A DNA stretch of 64,000 nucleotides from Corallococcus macrosporus (GTDB taxonomy: Bacteria > Myxococcota > Myxococcia > Myxococcales > Myxococcaceae): assembly GCF_017302985.1 (NCBI RefSeq), contig NZ_JAFIMU010000007.1, positions 868,001-932,000 of the forward strand, in the 5' to 3' direction. Made by a program: the position numbers and the translations under genes. The notes beneath the pieces were generated by a model, which was not told the origin of the DNA, did no database searches, and worked only from the letters and a program-made list of their open reading frames with translations. Of the stretch, positions 8,925 to 15,741 are shown in pieces (position 1 is the first letter of the stretch; each line of letters starts with the position of its first letter).

Positions 8925-10562
8925 TCAGATGCCCACGATGAAGTCGTCGGACGTGAGGGAGATCATGCCCGCCGGGGTGCGGCCGGTGTCCGGGTCGTAC
9001 TTGATCTCCTGGATGAAGAGCGAACCCACGCCGGCGCCGCGCGGATCATTGTCCCGGCCCACCTGGAGGTAGAGGTAGACCTCGTTGGTGCCCGCGGGGA
9101 TGAACTCGCCGGGGAAGAACGGGTGCGGGCGCTCCAGGGTGGGGACCAGGGAGACGTTCTCCACGCGGGTGCGGTAGCAGGCGCGGTCGCTGGTCTCGGT
9201 GGGCGGCAGCGGGACGACGGAGTAGCCGTAGCCGCGCTCGCGGTGGAAGTCGAGGTCGGCGCTGAGCGGGTCGGCGTGGGCCTCCACCTCCGCCACGTTG
9301 GAGACGCCGTCGCGGTCGCTGTCGAGCAGGTCTTCTGGGACGAGCGGGTTGGTCTGCGACAGGGCCTCCACGAGGTCCGGCAGGCCGTCGCCGTCGGTGT
9401 CGCCCACGCAGGGGTCGCTGCCGAGCACGCGCTCCTCGCAGTCGTTGAGCCGGTCGCCGTCGGTGTCCTGCACCACGCTGCAGCCGTTGATGACGTCCAC
9501 GGCGAGCGGGTCCAGGCCCATGCGCAGCTCCACGCCGTCCATCAGGCCGTCCTGGTCGGTGTCGGGGACGACGGGGTCCAGGCCCATGGCGCGCTCCTCG
9601 TCGTCGCCCACGCCGTCGCCGTCGCTGTCGGTCAGCATCTGGCCGTTTCTCACCTGGACGTTGCGGTTGAAGGCGAGGAAGCGCTTCAGCTTGAGCGCGT
9701 TGTCGAGCGAGCCGTAGTCCAGCCGCGCCAGCGCGTTGGGCAGGCCCACGGAGTCCGTCTCCACGGGCGCGCTGCCGCCCGCGTTGGCGATGGCGGCCAC
9801 CTGCAACCGGGTGACGGCGTCCGGCGCGTCGCCGCGGACGTAGACGGGCTGCACGCTGACGTCGCCCGCGCCCAGTTGCTCCACCAGTCCCTTGAGCTCG
9901 CCCACCACGGCGGTCAGCTCGCACTGGCTGCACGAGGCGTTGCACTGGGCCTGGGCCGCCGGGGACGCGTTGCAGCCGGCGGCCTGGGACAGCGCGGTGC
10001 AGCGGCTGTCGATGCCGATGTTGAAGGCCGGGTTGTCACAGCTCACGTCGGAGCTGCGGATGACGGGCGCCACCACGTAGCGCGTGCGCGCGACCTCGCC
10101 CTTGCAGGAGGCCTGCATGTCGCCGGACAAGAGGCTCTTGGACAGCCGCAGCGCGGAGCGGACGCTGATGGGGCCCTGCTGCTGGTAGCTGGCGTAGCGG
10201 GGCAGGACGGCCTGGAACGCGGCGGCGTCCGTGAAGCTGCCCTGCAGGCCGGTGGCCACCGAGTGGAAGGCCACGAGCCCGAAGCGCATCTGCGGGCCGG
10301 TGAAGCGCGAGGTGAGCGTGGTGAGTCCGTCCACCGCGGCGCCCACCACCTCCGGCTCCACACCCGTGCCGCCCTGGAGCGCGAAGACGACCTTCACGGG
10401 GAACGCGTCGCCAGTGGCCTCGGGGACGCAGAGGTCGCCCTCGAAGTTGGCGCGGTCGCGTGAGCCGCCCGCGCGGTCGTCAATCGAATAGAGCCCCGCG
10501 TCGGTGCACGACAGCCACAACGTTGGAATCAGGAGCCAGGCGACCCGGGGGGAGGAACGCAT
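8925..10562 (-). CDS. VWA-like lipoprotein with five TSP3 modules and degenerate metal site (paralog 3)
   Basis: The product is 545 residues with lipobox IPTLWLSC (Cys19). It shares the N-terminal signature of the two downstream paralogs (C-[ST]-D-x2-L, later DR.x.G...C). However, where they have DxSxS, this protein reads LQGGTG (residues 62-67), so the MIDAS aspartate and serines are lost. A VWA-like core (MRFGLVAFHSV), a Cys-rich insertion (NASCSQCEL) and five TSP3 modules follow (DSDGDGVGDDEE, DTDQDGLMDGVE, DTDGDRLNDCEE, DTDGDGLPDLVE, DSDRDGVSNVAE). The end has the shared CYRTRVENV domain. ATG 10562 is preferred over TTG 10601; GAGGT lies about 14 bases upstream. A 169-base gap with hairpins separates it from the next gene. 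Confidence 0.85.
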   Translation of the reverse strand: MRSSPRVAWLLIPTLWLSCTDAGLYSIDDRAGGSRDRANFEGDLCVPEATGDAFPVKVVFALQGGTGVEPEVVGAAVDGLTTLTSRFTGPQMRFGLVAFHSVATGLQGSFTDAAAFQAVLPRYASYQQQGPISVRSALRLSKSLLSGDMQASCKGEVARTRYVVAPVIRSSDVSCDNPAFNIGIDSRCTALSQAAGCNASPAAQAQCNASCSQCELTAVVGELKGLVEQLGAGDVSVQPVYVRGDAPDAVTRLQVAAIANAGGSAPVETDSVGLPNALARLDYGSLDNALKLKRFLAFNRNVQVRNGQMLTDSDGDGVGDDEERAMGLDPVVPDTDQDGLMDGVELRMGLDPLAVDVINGCSVVQDTDGDRLNDCEERVLGSDPCVGDTDGDGLPDLVEALSQTNPLVPEDLLDSDRDGVSNVAEVEAHADPLSADLDFHRERGYGYSVVPLPPTETSDRACYRTRVENVSLVPTLERPHPFFPGEFIPAGTNEVYLYLQVGRDNDPRGAGVGSLFIQEIKYDPDTGRTPAGMISLTSDDFIVGI

Positions 10563-10808
10563 TCGTCGGATTGTAGACCTCAGCTCCCCCACCTGACGCA
10601 AGCAACCCGCGGGGCGGATCCGCGCGAAGCCCCGTCACCGCCCCGACTTTCCACCTCCCCGGGGAACAGGTCGCCGCCAACCGGGCTGGAATGTCCACAT
10701 CCTGCCTGGAACCAATCGCCGACAAATTCCTGGGCTTACCGGGATGGTTCCGATTCCGGGAAGGGGAAAGACATTGCCCATGCTGTCCAATCCCCAAGGA
10801 GCAAGACC

Positions 10809-11120
10809 ATGAAGAAGACGCACATGAAGGTGGGCGGGACCGTGGCGATGTTCGTGCTGGCGCTGGGTGCGACGGGCGCGATGGCTCACAGCGGCGACGT
10901 GCAGGGCCACGACCCGCGCATGGCGGTGGCGATGGAGGAGGTCGTGCTCGTGTCGAAGACGGGCCCCCTGGCCGGCGGCTCCGGCGGCTCCGGTGGCTGC
11001 GGCTTCGTGAGCAACATCCTGGGCAACGTCGCCGGCAACCTGCTGGGCAACACGACGGGCACGCTGCTGGGCATCATCGGCAACGTGTTCGGCGGCGGCG
11101 CGAGCGGCAACTGCAACTGA
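10809..11120 (+). CDS. Small Gly-rich secreted peptide with hydrophobic GN-repeat tail
   Basis: The product is 103 residues. A Sec signal peptide (residues 1-26, cleavage after GAMA) leads to a short polar segment and then a Gly-rich tail. From residue 58 the tail reads GGSGGSGGCGF, then a hydrophobic run with Gly-Asn about every fourth residue (LGNVAGNLLGNTTG), ending GGGASGNCN. Its two Cys residues (64 and 102) bracket the hydrophobic run and could form a disulfide. The look is that of a secreted membrane-active or matrix peptide, but no family is recognised. The start is supported by AAGGAG at about 10796-10801. It is divergent from the VWA cluster across a 246-base region in which I see no clear promoter. 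Confidence 0.75.
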   Translation: MKKTHMKVGGTVAMFVLALGATGAMAHSGDVQGHDPRMAVAMEEVVLVSKTGPLAGGSGGSGGCGFVSNILGNVAGNLLGNTTGTLLGIIGNVFGGGASGNCN

Positions 11121-11180
11121 AGCAGCCCGCCGTCACAACCCCCTGAAGCGATGTAGCCGTTCATTCAAGACGCACCCGAC

Positions 11181-11203
11181 GCCGGAGGTTACGCCTCCGG
11201 CGC
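11181..11203 (+). terminator. Intrinsic terminator after the Gly-rich peptide gene
   Basis: CGCCGGAGG, a five-base loop TTACG, then CCTCCGGCG form a perfect nine-pair stem, followed shortly by CTTT. It lies 60 bases after the stop at 11120 and just before the gene starting at 11226. Confidence 0.6.
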
Positions 11204-11225
11204 TCGGGCTTTGGAGCGAGCCCCC

Positions 11226-11756
11226 ATGCGACACACCCTGACTCCCAGGCACGGGTTGTTGACCGGCCTTGCCGCGGTGCACCTGCTGCTGGTGGCCTGT
11301 GGCGCGTTTCACGTGCCCTTCCTCCAACTCACGGACACCGTGAGGCCCTGGGCGCAGGGCTACGCGCACTGGACGGGCGCGAGCAGTGGCTTCAGCTTCT
11401 TCGCCCCCGGGGTGAGCCCGGCGGTGAAGGTGGCCTTCGACCTGGAGGGGGCGTCCGGCGAACAGCTGCACGACGACTTCCGGTCCGACAACAGCGCGGT
11501 GAACGTGCGCATCCATTCCATGATGTTGCGCTTCGGCCTGCCGGACAGCCGGGACGCGCTGGCCCGCGCGTGGGCCGCGGCGATGTTCGGCCGGCACCCG
11601 GGCGCGCGCTCCGTCACGGTGCGCGTGGAGTCCCTCCAGCTACCCTCCATGGAGGCGCACCTGCGCGGTGAGCGCCCCGTCTGGTCGGAGGCCTACCGCG
11701 CGGTGTTCGAGCGGCGGGTGCCCGCGGCCTTTTCCGCCGGGGAGGTGACGCGATGA
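11226..11756 (+). CDS. Small membrane-anchored protein paired with HTTM protein
   Basis: The product is 176 residues with one N-terminal hydrophobic segment (LLTGLAAVHLLLVACGAF), then a soluble part beginning FSFFAPGVSP. Similar short proteins often sit just before HTTM-domain proteins and are annotated as hypothetical. GGAG at about 11213 supports ATG 11226; a TTG at 11211 is less likely. The stop overlaps the next start (ATGA at 11753), so the two are almost surely made together and may act as a complex. No catalytic motif is visible. Confidence 0.7.
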   Translation: MRHTLTPRHGLLTGLAAVHLLLVACGAFHVPFLQLTDTVRPWAQGYAHWTGASSGFSFFAPGVSPAVKVAFDLEGASGEQLHDDFRSDNSAVNVRIHSMMLRFGLPDSRDALARAWAAAMFGRHPGARSVTVRVESLQLPSMEAHLRGERPVWSEAYRAVFERRVPAAFSAGEVTR

Positions 11757-12736
11757 GCGCTTCGTCTTCGTCATGGAGGTCCGCCGTGGGTCCGAAGCTG
11801 GCAGCGTTCGTGAGCGAGCCCTCCGCGCCGCAGCCGCTGGGCGTGCTGCGCATCGGCGTCGCGGCGCTGCTGCTCATCCAGGCGTGGAGCCTGTCGCAGA
11901 GCCTGCCGGAGCTGTTGGGCAACCGGGGCTGGGTGCCCTGGAGCGTCTCCGAGGCGCTGGCGTCCCCGTCGGTGCCGCGCGTGGACGCGGTGGTGGCCGC
12001 GCTGGCGCCGCTGGGCATCTCCCAGACGGCCGGCATCCAGGCGCTGGCGTTCGTCTACGTGGTGGCGCTGGTGGGGCTGCTCCTGGGTCTGCACACGCGG
12101 CTGTCCGCGGTGGTGGCGTGGGTCATCCACACGGTGCTGCTCAACAGCATCAGCTTCTTCTCCTACGGCGTGGAGACCTTCGCGCACATCAGCCTGTTCT
12201 ACTGCGCGGTGATGCCGGTGGGCGCGGCGTTCTCCCTGGACGTGCGGGCGGGGAGGCGCTCCAGCGCGCCGTCCGCCCTGGCGACGCTGTCGCTGCGCCT
12301 GTTGCAGGTGCACCTGTGTGTCATCTACCTGGCCACGGGGCTGGAGAAGCTGCTGGGGCCAGTGTGGCGGGACGGGACGGCGCTCTGGGAGGTGCTGATG
12401 CAGCCCCAGTACGGCCAGTTCGACTTCGCGTGGCTCGCGGTGGTGCCGTGGATGGTGAAGCTGTCCACGTGGGGCACGCTGGTGGTGGAGGTGGGCTACG
12501 CGGTCTGCGTCTGGCCCCGGCGCACGCGGGGGCTGTGGGTGGCGCTCACCGTGGGCATGCACCTGGGCATCGCGGTGATGATGGGGCTGTGGCTGTTCAG
12601 CGGGATGATGACCGTGCTCACGTTCGCCGCGTTCGGCTGGCCCCTGGTCGCCGAGGCGATGGTCACGCGGGTCCGGGCCATGGCCCTGCTGCCCTTCCAC
12701 TCCGGCCCCGCGCGCCAGGCCTCACAGGGTGAGTAG
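11753..12736 (+). CDS. HTTM domain membrane protein (vitamin K-dependent gamma-carboxylase-like)
   Basis: The product is 327 residues and strongly hydrophobic, with several transmembrane segments. It starts with LRIGVAALLLIQAWSL and contains NRGWVPW, the pattern typical of horizontally transferred transmembrane (HTTM) domains. These share the membrane fold of the vitamin K-dependent gamma-glutamyl carboxylase. A central HLCVIYLATGLEKLLGPVW stretch with W..GTALWEVL is also characteristic. Whether bacterial HTTM proteins carboxylate anything is mostly unknown. It is translationally coupled to the 11226 gene. The last 15 bases overlap the end of the convergent cytochrome gene (stop at 12722). 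Confidence 0.8.
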   Translation: MSASSSSWRSAVGPKLAAFVSEPSAPQPLGVLRIGVAALLLIQAWSLSQSLPELLGNRGWVPWSVSEALASPSVPRVDAVVAALAPLGISQTAGIQALAFVYVVALVGLLLGLHTRLSAVVAWVIHTVLLNSISFFSYGVETFAHISLFYCAVMPVGAAFSLDVRAGRRSSAPSALATLSLRLLQVHLCVIYLATGLEKLLGPVWRDGTALWEVLMQPQYGQFDFAWLAVVPWMVKLSTWGTLVVEVGYAVCVWPRRTRGLWVALTVGMHLGIAVMMGLWLFSGMMTVLTFAAFGWPLVAEAMVTRVRAMALLPFHSGPARQASQGE

Positions 12737-15061
12737 ATAGGCGAGCAGGTCGTTCTGCTCCTCGGGGGTGAGCGCCCGCGCGTTGCCGTGCTCCGGCCCG
12801 GAGGACTCCAGCAGCATGCGCAGCGGGAAGCGCGCGGCCGCCACCAGCCGGTCCCCCTGCACCGCGTAGCCCAGCGTGGCGCTCGTGAGCAGGGGCCACA
12901 CGTCCCAGGTGCCCACCAGCGACGGCGGCGCCGCGCCCTTCACCAGTTGCTGGAGCTCCGGCCGCAGCTCCAGCGCGATGGGCGTGCCCACGTCCTGGTA
13001 CTGGCCCCGGGTGGCGGGGTCCTGATCCAACGTGAAGAGGGGCGCGGGGTGGCAGGCCATGCACCGCGCCTTTCCCTCGAACAGGGCCCGGCCCTTCGCC
13101 GGGTGCCCCGTCTTGCCGTCCGGCATCGTCACCGTCTCCAGCGGCGCGCCGTCCGCGCCCCGGTAGGGGTTGGGCGGCGTGGACAGGAGCGACGTGTAGA
13201 GGGCCAGGGCCTCCACCTCCGAGGGCAGCGGATCCGGGTTGTGGTAGCGGTTGCGCCCGCCCACCGTCTCCGCCGTCTCCGCGAGGCTGCGCGTGCTCGC
13301 GGGCGTGAAGTAGGGCGGCGTGTCCCGGCTGCCCAGCGCCGTCGTCGAGCGGTAGATGCGCATGGGGCGCGTCTTCTCGAAGAAGACGCCGCCCGTGTGA
13401 CCCTCGATGTGGCACGCGTCGCAGCTCATGCCCGTGCGCCCCACGTCGGTGAAGTAGAGCACCTGGCCCAGCCGGCGCTGCTCGCGCGGGCGCACGTCCA
13501 CCACCGGCCACTGCCGCACCACGCGCGCCCTGCCCTGCCGCGCCTCGCTCACGTCCACCACCGCCACCGTGCCCGTGAAGCGGTTGAGCACGTAGAGCGT
13601 GCGCGCGTCCGGGGACAGCGCCAGCGAGCGGGGCCCGGAGTGCAGCTCCAGCCCGGCCCGGCCCTTCGTGCCCAGGTCCTCCACCGGGCGGATGAAGGGC
13701 GTGCCGTCCGGGGGTGGCACGGGCAAGGTCTGGAGCACCGCCTTGCGCGCCGCCGCGTCGCTCGCCGCCAGCGCGTTCGCGTCCACCACCCGCACCTGCC
13801 CCAGCCCCACGTCCGCCGCGTAGAGCAGCCCGGCGCGGTCATCCAGCGCCAGCCCCTCCGTCACGCCCGCGCCGAAGCCGAGGTGGCGCACCACCTCCTG
13901 CCGGTCCAGGTTCAGCACCGCGACGCCGCTGTTGGCGCTCACCTCCATGCGCTGGGCGTTGGGGCCCACGTTCGGCCCCAGGCTCGACATGAAGAGGCGG
14001 TTCAGGCGGTCGCTCACGACCATTCCCCGGGGCGCCTTGCCGCCCATCACCTGCGCGGAGAAGGCCTCCGTGGGCCCGCCGATGATGGGGACGCCCGGGC
14101 CCGGAACCACCGGCGCCAGCTCCCGGCCGTCCGTGTTGTCGAGCAGCACCACCTGACCGGTCTGGAGGCTGCCCACCATGAGCAGCTGGTTCCGCAGCAC
14201 CAGCTCGCGCGGGTTCGGATCCACGTCATGGGCCCACCTCTCGCGGCCATCTTCCAGCGAGAGCGCGTGCACCTTGTCGTGGACGTGCTCGGCGACGAAG
14301 GCCACGCCCTGCGCGGCATCCACCGCCAGGCCCCACACGCCCACGGGCGTGGGGACGACGCGGGCCTTCCGCTCCGGCACGTCCAGCGCGTACAGCCAGA
14401 GCGCCGGGGCGTACTGGTGGGCCACGCCCAGCCAGGGGCGCCCGCTGGCGTCCTTCCACGTCGCGAGCGCGGACGGCCCGTCCCCCACCGCCAGCGGCTC
14501 CACGCGCCCGGACTCCACGTCCAGCGCGAACACCGTGTCCGTGGGCGGTGACGCGACGAAGAGCGTGCGCCCGTCCGGGGACAGCGCCATCGCCATCAGG
14601 TCCGGGAAGGCCGCGTCGTTGACCAGCGTGAGCCGCGCGCTGCCCGTGGGCTTGAGGTCGGTGCCCGCGGCCAGCGACAGCTGCACGTCCGTCTGGAACG
14701 TGCCCTCGGGGAGCCTGAGGTCCGCGGGGAGCCTCGCGTAGGCGTGGCGCGCGTCCGCCACCGTGAGCGGCACCTCGCGGGACAGGGGCGCGCCCAGCAC
14801 CAGCCGCAGGCCCGGCACCAGGTTCTCGCCGTAGAGCGAGAGCGGCTGCGAGGTCTGGTTGCTGGTCAGCTTCGGCCCCACCGCCTGGAGGATGGGGCGC
14901 GGCGGCGCGGGTTGGGGGGGCTCTGGGGCCTCCCGGGGCAGCACGACGATGGCCAGGAGGCCCAGGATGGCCACGCCCGCGAGCCCCACCGCGATCCACT
15001 CCAGCTTGCGAATGTCACCCTTCACGCGTGTGCGAGCCTCCCGCGCGCGAGCATCCTCCAT
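12722..15061 (-). CDS. Beta-propeller / di-heme cytochrome c peroxidase-like fusion, membrane-anchored
   Basis: The product is 779 residues. One N-terminal membrane segment (IAVGLAGVAILGLLAIVVLP) precedes an IPT/Ig-like region. A YncE-type propeller with repeats such as MALSPDGRTLFVA and LALSPDARTLYVLN spans roughly residues 120-500. The C-terminal third is a cytochrome c peroxidase/MauG-like module with two heme c sites, CDACH (about residue 545) and CMACH (about 666), plus CcpA-like context (GQVLYFTD, ALYTSLLSTPPNPY). It probably acts in the periplasm on a redox substrate; the ORF gives no clue to which. ATG 15061 gives the whole anchor. It ends inside the last codons of the convergent HTTM gene. 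Confidence 0.85.
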   Translation of the reverse strand: MEDARAREARTRVKGDIRKLEWIAVGLAGVAILGLLAIVVLPREAPEPPQPAPPRPILQAVGPKLTSNQTSQPLSLYGENLVPGLRLVLGAPLSREVPLTVADARHAYARLPADLRLPEGTFQTDVQLSLAAGTDLKPTGSARLTLVNDAAFPDLMAMALSPDGRTLFVASPPTDTVFALDVESGRVEPLAVGDGPSALATWKDASGRPWLGVAHQYAPALWLYALDVPERKARVVPTPVGVWGLAVDAAQGVAFVAEHVHDKVHALSLEDGRERWAHDVDPNPRELVLRNQLLMVGSLQTGQVVLLDNTDGRELAPVVPGPGVPIIGGPTEAFSAQVMGGKAPRGMVVSDRLNRLFMSSLGPNVGPNAQRMEVSANSGVAVLNLDRQEVVRHLGFGAGVTEGLALDDRAGLLYAADVGLGQVRVVDANALAASDAAARKAVLQTLPVPPPDGTPFIRPVEDLGTKGRAGLELHSGPRSLALSPDARTLYVLNRFTGTVAVVDVSEARQGRARVVRQWPVVDVRPREQRRLGQVLYFTDVGRTGMSCDACHIEGHTGGVFFEKTRPMRIYRSTTALGSRDTPPYFTPASTRSLAETAETVGGRNRYHNPDPLPSEVEALALYTSLLSTPPNPYRGADGAPLETVTMPDGKTGHPAKGRALFEGKARCMACHPAPLFTLDQDPATRGQYQDVGTPIALELRPELQQLVKGAAPPSLVGTWDVWPLLTSATLGYAVQGDRLVAAARFPLRMLLESSGPEHGNARALTPEEQNDLLAYLLTL

Positions 15062-15256
15062 CCGCCCACCGTGTCACGATGACTTCGCACCACGTCTGCT
15101 CGCATGCTGGGGAGGCACCGTGTAGAGGGAATTCCACGCGACCTTTCCAGCCTACCGGCACGAAGCGGGACGGTTCGTGGAGAGTCCGCCCCAGGTGAGG
15201 TGGACTGCCCCCCACACCTGATCTGCACAGGTCATGCGATGGGGCTGGAGTGTGCG

Positions 15257-15287
15257 TTGACAGGTCGGGGCTCGCATCGCTTAACCT
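15257..15287 (+). promoter_or_regulatory. Candidate sigma-70 promoter, possibly giving a leaderless mRNA
   Basis: TTGACA at 15257-15262 is a perfect -35 box. A weaker TAACCT lies at 15282-15287 (spacer 19; TTAACC gives 18). Transcription would then start at about 15293-15295, on top of the ATGATG that begins the next gene, and no Shine-Dalgarno sequence is visible. Confidence 0.4.
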
Positions 15288-15291
15288 GTTG

Positions 15292-15702
15292 ATGATGCGA
15301 CGTTTCCTCCTCTTCTGTGCCGTCGCCAGCGTGCTCGGCTTCGGTCCCCTCTCCCCCTCGAACGATGCCTGGGCCCAGGGGCGCACGCGTGCCTCCAAGG
15401 CGAAGGCCCAGAAGACGGCCAAGGCCAAGAAGGGCTCGAGCAGGACGCCGCCGCGCATCGAGACGAAGTCGAACTCGGCGGTGACGGATCCGGTGACGGG
15501 GGATGCCTCCGCCGCCGCGTCGTCCGCGCCGCCGCAGCGCGGCCCGTCGCGCATCGACTTCGACGACCGGCTCATCCAGGGCCAGACGAACAAGTCCGGC
15601 GCCGTGTATCTGTATGACCGCAAGGAATTGAAGACGCGGTCGATGCTTCGCGAGCGGGACAGCTTCCGCTCCGAGACGCTCGCCACCGTCTACGATCAGT
15701 AG
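15292..15702 (+). CDS. Small secreted basic protein at head of Glt/Nfs-like operon
   Basis: The product is 136 residues. A signal peptide (FLLFCAVASVLGF..., cleavage near DAWAQG) is followed by a Lys/Ala/Ser-rich disordered stretch and a conserved-looking tail, IDFDDRLIQGQTNKSG, then VYLYDRKELKTRSML. I recognise no named family; similar tails occur next to AgmX/PglI-type genes in myxobacteria, from memory only. Two ATGs (15292, 15295) are possible. The next gene starts 40 bases after the stop, with a strong ribosome site, so co-transcription is likely. It probably works in the periplasm with that system. Confidence 0.7.
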   Translation: MMRRFLLFCAVASVLGFGPLSPSNDAWAQGRTRASKAKAQKTAKAKKGSSRTPPRIETKSNSAVTDPVTGDASAAASSAPPQRGPSRIDFDDRLIQGQTNKSGAVYLYDRKELKTRSMLRERDSFRSETLATVYDQ

Positions 15703-15741
15703 GGCCGTACCGCCCATCACCCTTCGAAGGGAGCGTCACCG

